NCBI GenBank assembly: GCA_903929485.1
Contig: CAIYUY010000187.1
Coordinates: 1 to 34,767 of the forward strand
Direction of reading: 5' to 3'
Length of the DNA: 34,767 nt
Source: an uncultured Desulfuromonadales bacterium
GTDB lineage: Bacteria; Desulfobacterota; Desulfuromonadia; Geobacterales; CAIOGM01
In this document: in pieces, positions 26,069-34,691 of the stretch
Position numbering within the stretch: the stretch's first letter is position 1
How the letters are laid out: every line of letters starts with the position of its first letter
Notes under the pieces: generated by a model
What the model saw: the letters and a program-made list of their open reading frames with translations, nothing else
Told to the model about the DNA's origin: nothing
Database searches by the model: none
Position numbers and translations under genes: made by a program

Positions 26069-27184
26069 TTACGAGAGGAGCCGCCCCACCTCGTCTCCGT
26101 AGAGCTCCCGCTGCCACCGGCGTGAAATGATCCCGTGGGCGCCGACGCCCCCCGGAAGCTCGGTGAGAGCCTCAAGAAGAGCATTATTGGCGAGAATACC
26201 AGGTTCCAGGAGAAGGTTCTTGGCCTTCACTTCCCGCCACTTCTTGAGGGACTTCAGGAGGTCATCTCTGTGCGGGTCCCGTGACGACCGGGGGACAAAG
26301 GGAAAACGGGGAAGCTCTGTAGCCGGCAGGGCGCACCCTCTCTCCACGGCCTTGAGCAGACTGGCTCCCATCCTCTCCACGAGCTTCTCGGAAAGACCGG
26401 AAATACCGGCAAGGTCCGCGGTCAACCGGGGACGCTTCTCCGCCAGCTCCATCAGCGCCTCATTACCGATGACCTTGAAGGGAGGACGATCCAACCGGCT
26501 CGCCTGCTCGTCCCGGAACCGGAGCAGCTCTTCCAGCACCGCCAACGCCCGGGGCTCCATCTTTGCAGCCCCTTTGAAGCGAATAAAGAGCGGAGCATCC
26601 TCCCGTGAGACGACCCTCACCCCCTGAAGCACGGCGCACTCTTCTTCTACCCAGGCAAGACGCCCCTTCGCCTGCAACTCCTCGGACAGCTGCCCGTAAA
26701 AGCTGATAAGCAGGGTAGTATCTTCCACCGCGTAAGCCAGCATCTCCGGACTCAAGGGGCGCCGACTCCAATCGGCCTTCTGAAATTGCTTGTCCAACTC
26801 CACACCAAACCGCTTCTTCAGAGCCGCCGCCAACCCAACCTCCTTCTCGCCGAGAAACTGGCAGGCGATCATGGTATCGAAGAGGTTTTCCACATGGATA
26901 CCAAAATCACGATGGAGTGAACGGATATCATAGTCGGCGCCATGAAAGATTTTCCGGATCCGCGGATCGGCCATGACCGGCGCAAGAGGGGAGAGATCGG
27001 TAACGGCCAGAGGATCCACCAGCGCCGAATAATCCGGGATTGAGAACTGCAGGAGACAAACCTTCTCCCGGTAGTGGTGGAGTGAATCGGCCTCAAGGTC
27101 ACAGGCAATAATTGGTTCCCGGCCGAGCCGGTCGGCAAGTTCCTCGAGTCCGGCCTGCGTGGTGATCATCGGTACAGTGGTCAT
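26069..27184 (-). CDS. rnd: Ribonuclease D
   Basis: A 371-residue DEDD-family 3'-5' exoribonuclease with roles in tRNA and small RNA 3' processing. Exonuclease motifs are visible: IIACDLEADSLHHY (Exo I, Asp29 and Glu31), IFHGADYDIRSLHRDFG (Exo II), and MLAYAVEDTTLLISFY (Exo III). An HRDC domain follows around 200-285 (RFRDEQASRLDRPPFKVIGN), plus a second C-terminal helical region, as in full-length RNase D. The ATG at 27184 has AAAGG eight bases upstream. The reading frame extends upstream to 27466, but that part overlaps mqnC and a palindrome and is not credible. It is on the same strand as mqnC. Confidence 0.92.
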   Translation of the reverse strand: MTTVPMITTQAGLEELADRLGREPIIACDLEADSLHHYREKVCLLQFSIPDYSALVDPLAVTDLSPLAPVMADPRIRKIFHGADYDIRSLHRDFGIHVENLFDTMIACQFLGEKEVGLAAALKKRFGVELDKQFQKADWSRRPLSPEMLAYAVEDTTLLISFYGQLSEELQAKGRLAWVEEECAVLQGVRVVSREDAPLFIRFKGAAKMEPRALAVLEELLRFRDEQASRLDRPPFKVIGNEALMELAEKRPRLTADLAGISGLSEKLVERMGASLLKAVERGCALPATELPRFPFVPRSSRDPHRDDLLKSLKKWREVKAKNLLLEPGILANNALLEALTELPGGVGAHGIISRRWQRELYGDEVGRLLS

Positions 27185-27222
27185 CAAAACTGCCTTTCTT
27201 ATGTTGTTGTGGTGAATGTATT

Positions 27223-27246
27223 GTAGGGGCGAACGGCGTTCGCCCT
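27223..27246. repeat. Small palindrome, GTAGGGGCG family
   Basis: GGGCGAAC (27227-27234) and GTTCGCCC (27238-27245) flank the loop GGC, preceded by GTAG. This is a third member of the family seen at 18341 and 7707. It lies between mqnC and rnd. Confidence 0.8.
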
Positions 27247-27252
27247 GACACC

Positions 27253-28326
27253 TCAGCGAGGGTAACTTCTTAGTATCTCGTACGTGGTGGTCCGCTGCGC
27301 CGGAGTGAATCCGGCGCCACGAATGAGGTCGATCATCTCTTCCCGGTTCATTTGGAAGGTGCACCCCGCGGCAGCCACCACGTTTTCTTCCAGCATGGTT
27401 CCCCCCAGGTCGTTGGCCCCGAAGAAAAGCGCCACCTGGGCAAGCCGCGCCCCCTGTGTTACCCAACTTGCCTGAATGTTGGTGATATTGTCAAGCACCA
27501 TGCGCGATAAAGCCAGAACCTTGAGGTATTCAACCCCCGTGGCGGTAGTTCCGCCCAATTCCGTGTTCCCCGGCTGATAGCTCCAGGGGATGAAGGCGGT
27601 GAAAGAGCCCCCCTTGGCTTGCAGCTCCCGCACCCGGAAGAGGTGCTCCACGATATCCTCCGGCCCCTCGCTGCTGCCGAACATCATGGTGGCGGTGGTG
27701 GGCATTCCCAGGCGGGCTGCTTCCTCCATGACCGCCCCCCACCCCTGCCAACTTATCTTGTTGGGTGAAATTTCTTGCCGAACCGACTCCACCAGAATTT
27801 CCGCCCCGCCGCCGGGAACCGAATTCAGCCCCGCCCCATGGAGACGCCGGAGCGTCTCGGGCATGGCTATCCCGGAGATCCGGGCGATATGGGTAATCTC
27901 CGCCGGGGAAAGGGAGTGATTCCGGACTCCGGGGAAGCGGCGCCTGATCTCCCGGAAGAGTTCCTCGAACCACTCTATCTTTAGCTCCGGGTGAAGCCCC
28001 CCCTGCATGAGGAGTTGTGTTCCTCCCGCGGCAACCAGCTCTTCAATCTTCAGGAAGATCTCTTCAGGGGTCAGCAGGTAGGAATCGTCAGCCCCATGGT
28101 CCCGGTAAAAGGCGCAGAACCGGCATTTGGATTCGCAGACGTTGGTGTAGTTAACGTTTCGATCCACCACGAAGGTAACGATCCTTTCGGGGTGAAGCCG
28201 CTTCCTGATCCCGTCCGCCAGCTTCCCCATCGTCAGGAGATCACCCTGGGTGAGAAAAACAAGAGCCTGGGCGCGGGTGAGGGATCGGCCATCTTTCACA
28301 GCGTGAAGCAGTGATGTCATATCCAT
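27253..28326 (-). CDS. mqnC: Cyclic dehypoxanthinyl futalosine synthase
   Basis: A 357-residue radical SAM enzyme catalysing the cyclisation step of the futalosine route to menaquinone. The 4Fe-4S motif CESKCRFCAF is at residues 64-73 (Cys64, 68, 71). Family segments include LLMQGGLHPELKIEWFEEL, GLNSVPGGGAEILVESVR, and FIPWSYQPGNTELGG. The ATG at 28326 is chosen because AAGG lies six bases upstream; an ATG at 28320 is an alternative. It is preceded by a LysE pseudogene and mqnE on the same strand, so the two menaquinone enzymes were probably co-transcribed. mqnA, mqnB and mqnD are not in the window. Confidence 0.93.
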   Translation of the reverse strand: MDMTSLLHAVKDGRSLTRAQALVFLTQGDLLTMGKLADGIRKRLHPERIVTFVVDRNVNYTNVCESKCRFCAFYRDHGADDSYLLTPEEIFLKIEELVAAGGTQLLMQGGLHPELKIEWFEELFREIRRRFPGVRNHSLSPAEITHIARISGIAMPETLRRLHGAGLNSVPGGGAEILVESVRQEISPNKISWQGWGAVMEEAARLGMPTTATMMFGSSEGPEDIVEHLFRVRELQAKGGSFTAFIPWSYQPGNTELGGTTATGVEYLKVLALSRMVLDNITNIQASWVTQGARLAQVALFFGANDLGGTMLEENVVAAAGCTFQMNREEMIDLIRGAGFTPAQRTTTYEILRSYPR

Positions 28327-28337
28327 AGGCAACCTTG

Positions 28338-28530
28338 TTATCTTTCCGCCAGGGCCAACCGAAGTCCCAGGAGGGCAAAGATTCCTCCGGCCAGGGTGTG
28401 AACCGTAACACCGCTGCACATCCCCCAGGCGGTGACCAGGGCGGCCCGGCGCCCCGGGCCATCCCCTGGGTAATCACGAAGATATTGTCCGGCCCCTGCG
28501 CAAGAGTCAGGGCCATGGCGGCAGTTCACA
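28338..28530 (-). pseudogene. Broken LysE/RhtB-family exporter fragment
   Basis: The minus strand reads AMALTLAQGPDNIFVITQG, the N-terminal signature of LysE/RhtB amino-acid exporters (usually 'LTPGPDNLFVLTQ'). After about 22 residues homology moves by one base into another frame as RRAALVTAWGMCSGVTVHTL and then ALLGLRLALAER, then a stop at 28338. An in-frame stop precedes the first part. Only about 60 of some 200 residues remain. It lies between mqnE and mqnC. A single-base indel near 28450 and loss of the 3' part explain the state. Confidence 0.72.
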
Positions 28531-28612
28531 TCATCCGCCAGCATAACGGAAAACATCTTCCATTGCACCAAGTTAGTTGCGAATCGCACCTTTATTTCGT
28601 CGAATACTCATT

Positions 28613-29692
28613 TCAATAGGTCCTGATCTCGTTATAGAGGGTATCCCGCTCCACGGGGATCTTCCCCCCCTTCCGGATCAGGTCGATGATACCGTCACGG
28701 GACAGGGCCTGGGGAGAGGCGGCGCCGGCGTCGTGGCCGATCTTCTCCTCCACCACGGTGCCGTCCAGGTCATTAACCCCGAAGGCCAGGGAAACCTGGG
28801 CGATCTTCTCCCCCACCATGACCCAGTAGGCCTTGATGTTGGCGAAGTTATCCAGATAGATCCGGGCAATGGCAAGAGTCTTCAGATCATCAACCCCGCC
28901 GCTGAGCTTGTTCTTCAGGTGCCCCAGGGGGTTATTCTCACTCTGAAAAGCCAGCGGAATGAAGACCTGGAACCCGCCGGTTCGATCCTGCAGCTCCCGA
29001 AGCCGCCGCATATGATCAACCCGGTGGGCGTAACTCTCCACGTGACCGTAGAGCATGGTGGCGTTGGATCTGAGCCCGGCGCCATGAACCTTCTCCATGA
29101 TCTCCAACCACCGCTCGCCGCTGATCTTCTCCGGACAGAGCTTGTCGCGGACCTCCTTCGTTAATATTTCCGCCCCCCCACCGGGGAGGGAACCGAGTCC
29201 GGCTCCCTTCAACTCATGGAGGGTCTCGGCAATGGACAAACCAGCCAGCCCCGCCAGATAATCGATTTCCACGACGGTGAACGCCTTCAGATGAAGCGTT
29301 GGCGAAACATCCTTCACGGTGCGAAGCATCCCAAGATAAAACTCGAAGGGGAGATCGGGGTGGAGTCCCCCGACGATATGAATCTCGGTAGCCCCCTGGG
29401 CAAGGGCATCCTCCGCCCGCCGCCGGATCTCCGCCAAATCATAGGTATACGCTCCAGCCTCGTCCCCGTTTTTGGAAAAAGCGCAGAATTGGCAGCGGTT
29501 GACACAGATATTGGTGTGATTGAGGTGGCGGTTGACGTTGAAGAAAACCCTTCGGCCATTCTTCTTCTCGTTGACAAAAGCCGCCAGTTCGCCGATCTCC
29601 AGGAGATCGGGGTGTTCGAAGAGGAAGAGCGCCTCGTCGTCGGTGATCCGAACACTATTAATAACTTTTTCTTCTATGTTTTTAAATGTCAT
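28613..29692 (-). CDS. mqnE: Aminofutalosine synthase
   Basis: A 359-residue radical SAM enzyme that makes aminofutalosine from 3-[(1-carboxyvinyl)oxy]benzoate in the futalosine pathway to menaquinone. The cluster motif CVNRCQFCAFSKN starts at Cys63. Other typical segments are TEIHIVGGLHPDLPFEFYL, GAGLGSLPGGGAEILTKEV, SNATMLYGHVE and FIPLAFQSENNPLGH. The start is the ATG at 29692; its ribosome binding site is weak. It is first of the mqnE-(LysE remnant)-mqnC run. A menaquinone-based respiratory chain is expected from this pair. Confidence 0.94.
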   Translation of the reverse strand: MTFKNIEEKVINSVRITDDEALFLFEHPDLLEIGELAAFVNEKKNGRRVFFNVNRHLNHTNICVNRCQFCAFSKNGDEAGAYTYDLAEIRRRAEDALAQGATEIHIVGGLHPDLPFEFYLGMLRTVKDVSPTLHLKAFTVVEIDYLAGLAGLSIAETLHELKGAGLGSLPGGGAEILTKEVRDKLCPEKISGERWLEIMEKVHGAGLRSNATMLYGHVESYAHRVDHMRRLRELQDRTGGFQVFIPLAFQSENNPLGHLKNKLSGGVDDLKTLAIARIYLDNFANIKAYWVMVGEKIAQVSLAFGVNDLDGTVVEEKIGHDAGAASPQALSRDGIIDLIRKGGKIPVERDTLYNEIRTY

Positions 29693-29794
29693 AAGTTATC
29701 ACATCTCGTTTCGAAGTAAAGACAGCTGCATTGTCGGACAAAAGCACAAACATAGGGCGATGGTCAAGCAATAATAGTGAATATGCCCTGTCGG

Positions 29795-32779
29795 TCAAGA
29801 ATCATTTAACCGTGAATATACTTTTTTCAACATCCATTCCCGCACCATCCCACCAAAAGCCTTGTCTTCGACAATTTTTTCGAATATTTCCTGATTCTGG
29901 TCCATTCTTTCTATCAGCTTGCCCAGGAACTGATCCTCGAAGGCATACTTGAAAGTATCAATTTTATTGGCTTGGGCCTGTGTTTTCAGGGTTTCATCCT
30001 GGACCAGTTCAGCTTCAATCTGGTCGAAGAAAAGTCTGTCGGCCTGCTGAAAATCGGTGCCGAATCGTTCATTCAGTAGATCGATGATTTCAGACAATGC
30101 CGCGGTATCTTCCTTTGCTCGTGTTATTCCCGCCTCCGACAGCCCGTCAATCTCGCCGGGTTCATCCTTTTGCAACTCAATGCTTCCTTCAGCGATCTTT
30201 TGCAGGCGGTAATACTCCAGGGTAACCTCATCGTCCAGTCTCAGGCTTTCCGACAAATCTCTTTTGGGTAGCTTTGTTTGCAATAGCCGGGCAAAGGCGT
30301 AAAACTTTTCGAAGTCAGGCTCGGTAAAGGGCATTATCTGGGCAAGGAAAGAGTAGAGATTGGTCCAGGTCCGGAGACCTTTCTTGAAATCATCTTTTTC
30401 ATCTTCTTTCACCATCGCCTTGAACCGGTCCACCGCCGGATCGAGACAGGCGTATAAGAGCGATTGGTCTTTAGTCGTTAACCTGCGGCTATCCTTGAAA
30501 TAGAGTCGCGCAAACGCCTCGATCTCCGATTGCCAGTAAATCCGTTTTTCGTCAAGTTTCCCCTTCAGATCATAAAGGTGGTTAGGATCGGGTTCGTTGG
30601 TAACGGTCGTTATTTCGTAATATGGCTGAAACGAGGAGAGGATGGTATCCCGGTCGTTGACGAAGTCCAGGATAAACGTATCCTCCTTGCCGGGACAAGT
30701 TCGATTAAGTCTGGAAAACGTCTGAACCGCTTTTACACCCGACAGCTTTTTATCCACATACATGGTCTGCAACAATGGTTGATCGAAGCCGGTCTGATAC
30801 TTGTCCGCAACGATGAGAATCTTGTATTCATCCTTGGCGAATATTTCCGGCAGCTCCCGCTCGCCATACCCGGTGAGGGAAGGCTCGGAAACGCCATCGG
30901 GAAAGTCGTCGTCAATCACCTTTCCAGAAAAGGCCACCAACACCCTGATGTCGGCATATTCCTTGGCTTTTATATAACGATTGAATTCGTCGTAGTACCT
31001 TTTTGCATGAAGTCGTGAACCGGTCACCACCATGGCTTTGGCCCTGCCGCCGATCTTGCGAGCAACAACTTGTCGAAAATGCTCCAGGATGATCTCGGTC
31101 TTCTGGCTAAGGTTATGGGGATGCAGCGACACATATTTCCCTATGGCCTGGGCAGCCTTCTTCCTGTTGAGGAGCGGGTTCTCCTCAATTGCCTTGGTCA
31201 GCTTGAAGTAAAGCTCGTAGGTCGTATAGTTTTCCAGAACATCCAGAATGAACCCTTCCTCAATTGCCTGCCGCATGGAATAGAGGTGAAACGGTTGCGG
31301 CTTACCCTCCGAATTCAAATGACCAAACACGGCCAGAGTCTTATATTTCGGCGTGGCGGTAAAGGCAAAAAACGAGATATTCCGCTGTCTCCCTCTGGCT
31401 GCGGCTGACTTCTCCACTTCGGCGTTGATTTCGTCTTCGGCGTCATCACCGCCGGGATCATTCACACAAGCCTCATCAAGGGAGCCGGCGGAGAGGACCT
31501 CCTTCATCTTCTTGCTGGCCTCGCCCCCCTGCGAACTGTGGGCCTCGTCGATAATGACGGCATATCTCCTGTCCGGCAGATCGCCGACCTTCTCCATGAC
31601 AAAGGGAAACTTCTGCAAGGTGGTAATGATGATGTGCGCTCCGTAGCTGATTGCGGCGGCAAGCTGGGAGCTATCCTTGTCGACCTTTTGCACCACCCCG
31701 GTTTTATGCTCGAACTGATAGATGGTGTCCTGCAACTGGTTATCAAGCACCTTGCGGTCGGTCACCACGATGACACTATGGAAAATCCGTTCATCCTGTC
31801 CATTGTGCAGCGTGGAGAGTCCGTAGGCCAGCCAGGCGATGGAATTGCTTTTTCCCGAACCGGCTGAATGCTGAACCAGATAGTTATTACCGACGCCCCT
31901 GATCCTGGCGTCACTCATCATTTTTCGAACGGAATCAAGCTGATGGTAGCGGGGGAAGATCATTTTTTCGCTTTTCTTCGTCACTCCGCCCAACTCATAC
32001 TCCTCGGTTTGCAGGTGGATGAAGCGCTGAATGATATCAAGCCAGCTATTTTTGACCAGGGTTTCTTCCCAAAGATAGGAACTTTTGTAACCATCGGGGT
32101 TTAACGGGTTCCCTTTGCCGTTGCCACATCCTTTATTGAAAGGAAGCCAGTGGGTTCTGTTCCCGTCCAGTCTGGTGGCCATATATACTTCGTCGGGATC
32201 GACGGCGAAATGAACGAGGGCTCTCTTCTTGAAGGCAAAAAGCAATTCGCGGTTATCCCGATCCTGGGCGTACTGCCGCTTGGCGTTGGCCGCCGTCTGG
32301 CCGGTAAAATGGTTCTTCAGCTCCAGTGTCGCCACGGGGAGGCCGTTGAGGGAGAGGACCAGATCAATGGAGTTTCTGTTCTTATCGCTATAGAAAAGTT
32401 GACGAGTTACCTTCAGCCGGTTCCGTTCATACAGCGTCAAAGTGTCCTGGTTCATGGCGGATTCCGGCTTGAAAAAAGCCATCCGGAAGCGGATGCCGTA
32501 ATCCACGAAACCGTTACGGATGACATCCAGGGAACCTCGTAAATCCAGCTCTTTATACAGCCGCTGGATTATCCGGTAATGGCAATCGGCGCCATGAACG
32601 GCTTCCAGTTTTGACCACTTTTCCGGCTGAGTCGACCGGATGAAATCGACCACCTCGGCCTTGAACATCCCCAGTTCAACGCTGTACTCATCGACGTTCC
32701 CCTGGATATAACCACCCTGTTCGACGAGCCTTTCGACAATGGCGGACTCAAAGGTCTTTTCCGTACGGATATCGGTCAT
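29795..32779 (-). CDS. hsdR: Type I restriction enzyme R subunit HsdR
   Basis: A full-length 994-residue motor-nuclease that translocates DNA and cuts unmethylated targets in complex with HsdM and HsdS. The nuclease site is visible as SIDLVLSLNGLPVATLELKN (Asp139, Glu153, Lys155). The helicase part has Walker A QHSAGSGKSNS (303-313), VVTDRKVLDNQ, IIDEAHSSQGG (DEAH 411-414), FFAFTATPK and, further on, VADKYQTGFDQPLL and FSRLNRTCPGK. The C-terminus is helical. GAAGGAA precedes the ATG at 32779. It is last on the strand after hsdS and the SIR2 gene, with 331 bases of non-coding DNA before it, so it may have its own promoter. All key residues are present, suggesting an active enzyme. Confidence 0.97.
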   Translation of the reverse strand: MTDIRTEKTFESAIVERLVEQGGYIQGNVDEYSVELGMFKAEVVDFIRSTQPEKWSKLEAVHGADCHYRIIQRLYKELDLRGSLDVIRNGFVDYGIRFRMAFFKPESAMNQDTLTLYERNRLKVTRQLFYSDKNRNSIDLVLSLNGLPVATLELKNHFTGQTAANAKRQYAQDRDNRELLFAFKKRALVHFAVDPDEVYMATRLDGNRTHWLPFNKGCGNGKGNPLNPDGYKSSYLWEETLVKNSWLDIIQRFIHLQTEEYELGGVTKKSEKMIFPRYHQLDSVRKMMSDARIRGVGNNYLVQHSAGSGKSNSIAWLAYGLSTLHNGQDERIFHSVIVVTDRKVLDNQLQDTIYQFEHKTGVVQKVDKDSSQLAAAISYGAHIIITTLQKFPFVMEKVGDLPDRRYAVIIDEAHSSQGGEASKKMKEVLSAGSLDEACVNDPGGDDAEDEINAEVEKSAAARGRQRNISFFAFTATPKYKTLAVFGHLNSEGKPQPFHLYSMRQAIEEGFILDVLENYTTYELYFKLTKAIEENPLLNRKKAAQAIGKYVSLHPHNLSQKTEIILEHFRQVVARKIGGRAKAMVVTGSRLHAKRYYDEFNRYIKAKEYADIRVLVAFSGKVIDDDFPDGVSEPSLTGYGERELPEIFAKDEYKILIVADKYQTGFDQPLLQTMYVDKKLSGVKAVQTFSRLNRTCPGKEDTFILDFVNDRDTILSSFQPYYEITTVTNEPDPNHLYDLKGKLDEKRIYWQSEIEAFARLYFKDSRRLTTKDQSLLYACLDPAVDRFKAMVKEDEKDDFKKGLRTWTNLYSFLAQIMPFTEPDFEKFYAFARLLQTKLPKRDLSESLRLDDEVTLEYYRLQKIAEGSIELQKDEPGEIDGLSEAGITRAKEDTAALSEIIDLLNERFGTDFQQADRLFFDQIEAELVQDETLKTQAQANKIDTFKYAFEDQFLGKLIERMDQNQEIFEKIVEDKAFGGMVREWMLKKVYSRLNDS

Positions 32780-33110
32780 ACGTGGATTCCTTCTTGTTTC
32801 CTGAGTAGCGACAATCTTCAGCTTTCTAAAATCACACCTCTGGATTCCCGCTCAGAAGCATTGCGGGAATGACAACCTTAAACGGTATATTGAGAAATTT
32901 CGAGCCCCTTAAACGTTCACACAGCGATATATCGGCAGATATGGTTTCTCCTGCAAAATATTCGGTTGAATAATACGTCAAATTGCCGTAGAGTCACTTG
33001 TAGATGGGGGCCATGTCGGCGTAAGCAGTTCGTGCTTGCCAACCGCCACTGAGTACCCAGTAACAAGTTAAAGGGGTTCTAGCGAGGTGGGCAGTTCGTG
33101 CCAGCTGTAG
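32780..33110. other. 331-base non-coding gap with a GATTCCCGC inverted repeat
   Basis: This gap between the SIR2 gene and hsdR has no convincing gene in any frame. It contains ATTCCCGC (32844-32851) and GCGGGAAT (32863-32870), a hairpin of the common GGATTCCCGC/GCGGGAATGAC repeat type. It also contains a degenerate direct repeat, GCAGTTCGTGCTTGCC (from 33027) and GCAGTTCGTGCCAGC (from 33091). No clear promoter for hsdR was found. It may be the scar of an insertion or deletion. Confidence 0.6.
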
Positions 33111-34691
33111 CTAGGGCTCCTTTGTTTTTTGGTGATATTTGAGCCAATCATAGATCCGAATAGCTCTTTTAAGATCTGTTTTGAGTCCAGAATTGCCAGA
33201 AGAAAGAATAGAAGGATTTTTCGTAAGAAAATCTTTCAATAAATTATGTAGTTCAGTGACTTTGATATTTTCTTCTCTCAAATCAGGAAGAGCTTGGAGA
33301 AGCTTCGCAACTGACATTGTTTTTACCAATGAGTCGATAGTTTCATTTCTGTGGGCTTTTTTCTCACGATTCTTTTTAATTGTACCCGAAAGTAAATCGT
33401 CAAAATTTTCTTTTATTGCGAGTTTGACTCGCTCCGGGATGTTACCTTTAAAGTCAAGAAGGTATTTGTGGACTGGAAGGTTAAGACTGTTGCTGGTTAG
33501 CAACGCAGGTAATGCAAATGTCACAATGCTTTCTGCATCAAAACCCCTGTTATCAAGTACCACGTCACCATAAAGCTCTTCTACTGGTAAACCGGCATAT
33601 CCCCTCAGACCAAAATTTGCCAGCACACCAACTCCAACAACCACTTCCACATCTTCAAGCTTGTCATCCTCAAGATTCATAACGCGCATTCTACCAGTCG
33701 GTTTATTGGCAAGAACCAGTTCATAGATGTCCTGCTTTAATCGCCTTAACATCGGTGCGTTATATTTTGCCTGATTCTCCAGCAGCGCCTGATAGAGCGG
33801 TTCGTAACTCTTAATGCGAACACGCGTCATGTCTATGGCCTTGCCACCTTCAAATGATTTACTGTACGTGGAAATCTCTTCCGCAGCTCCATTCTTTGCC
33901 CGCTCTACAAAGATAAGCCGTTCCCTGATTTTTTCGAGATTTTCCGAGGAAAGACATTTCACAATAGATTTTAAGATGATTTCAATATTTGAATCATTGA
34001 TCGAATAACCGATGAAAACTATGGGGTGTTCGAGGAAGATGGTGAGAATTTTGGCGGCAAGGTAGGCGTTTTTCTCTGAAAAATCAACGTAATCCGATTC
34101 GTTGATAATTATCGACTCCGGTTTTGAGCAACAGCCGTGGATTTTATAGATTTCGGAAATGCCCTGCAACGGAGAGAACAACAATTCCTCTTGTCCAACA
34201 TATTTCGTGTAACTGGGGAAAACATCCTCGATGAAGCTGTCATAGTTCGTCGTCAGCACCCCTCCGATGCTTCGCATTTCAAGCTGCTTGAATTGTTCAA
34301 TCTCTGAAGCATATTCCGGCTCATATGTCTTGCTCCGTTCGCGCATATAACCGGCGATCTCTATTTTGAACGGAGATATGGAACGGCGCAACTCATCGGC
34401 AGATTCTGTACGGTTATTTCTAAACCTATCATCCTTGAACCATCTCATATTGAAATCGTGTTCTATCAACTCCGCAATTTTCGGCAACTCTCCTTCCTTG
34501 CATCCAGAGGCTTTTGCCTGCTGCACATACATTTCATAAGCAAACTCGTTATCGGTGACCATCTGAGCAAATTTCCTGAGAAGTCCAACCCAGTTTTCCA
34601 ATCCCAAATATCGAATAGAAAGCCCTGATCCTAAGAACAGAAAAGGGAGGTGGTCATACTTTTTCAATCGCTTTAGAATGGCATTTTTCAT
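33111..34691 (-). CDS. SIR2-domain protein embedded in a type I restriction-modification operon
   Basis: A 526-residue protein. The first ~250 residues form a SIR2-like NAD-binding fold: FLFLGSGLS (17-25, the GAGxS-like loop), GGVLTTNYDSFIEDVF (143-158, the TxNYD motif), IYKIHGCCSKPESI (181-194, with the catalytic-type His) and VFIGYSINDSNIE (225-237). The remaining 275 residues are not recognised; they contain a beta-rich part (DVEVVVGVGVLANFGLRGY) and C-terminal helices. SIR2 domains in defence systems (Thoeris, DSR, SIR2-pAgo) deplete NAD+ during infection, so an NADase effector role is inferred. The ATG overlaps the hsdS stop as ATGA, so it is translated with hsdS. It is clearly AT-richer than the core genes, suggesting acquisition. 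No membrane segment is seen. Confidence 0.87.
   Translation of the reverse strand: MKNAILKRLKKYDHLPFLFLGSGLSIRYLGLENWVGLLRKFAQMVTDNEFAYEMYVQQAKASGCKEGELPKIAELIEHDFNMRWFKDDRFRNNRTESADELRRSISPFKIEIAGYMRERSKTYEPEYASEIEQFKQLEMRSIGGVLTTNYDSFIEDVFPSYTKYVGQEELLFSPLQGISEIYKIHGCCSKPESIIINESDYVDFSEKNAYLAAKILTIFLEHPIVFIGYSINDSNIEIILKSIVKCLSSENLEKIRERLIFVERAKNGAAEEISTYSKSFEGGKAIDMTRVRIKSYEPLYQALLENQAKYNAPMLRRLKQDIYELVLANKPTGRMRVMNLEDDKLEDVEVVVGVGVLANFGLRGYAGLPVEELYGDVVLDNRGFDAESIVTFALPALLTSNSLNLPVHKYLLDFKGNIPERVKLAIKENFDDLLSGTIKKNREKKAHRNETIDSLVKTMSVAKLLQALPDLREENIKVTELHNLLKDFLTKNPSILSSGNSGLKTDLKRAIRIYDWLKYHQKTKEP

Noticed and set aside
27185-27466. Upstream extension of RNase D.
   Set aside because: It overlaps the mqnC 3' end and a palindrome; the ATG at 27184 has a good ribosome binding site and fits the family N-terminus.
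33001-33110. Fragment of a transposase or integrase in the SIR2-hsdR gap.
   Set aside because: No frame gives a recognisable stretch; only short degenerate repeats are seen.
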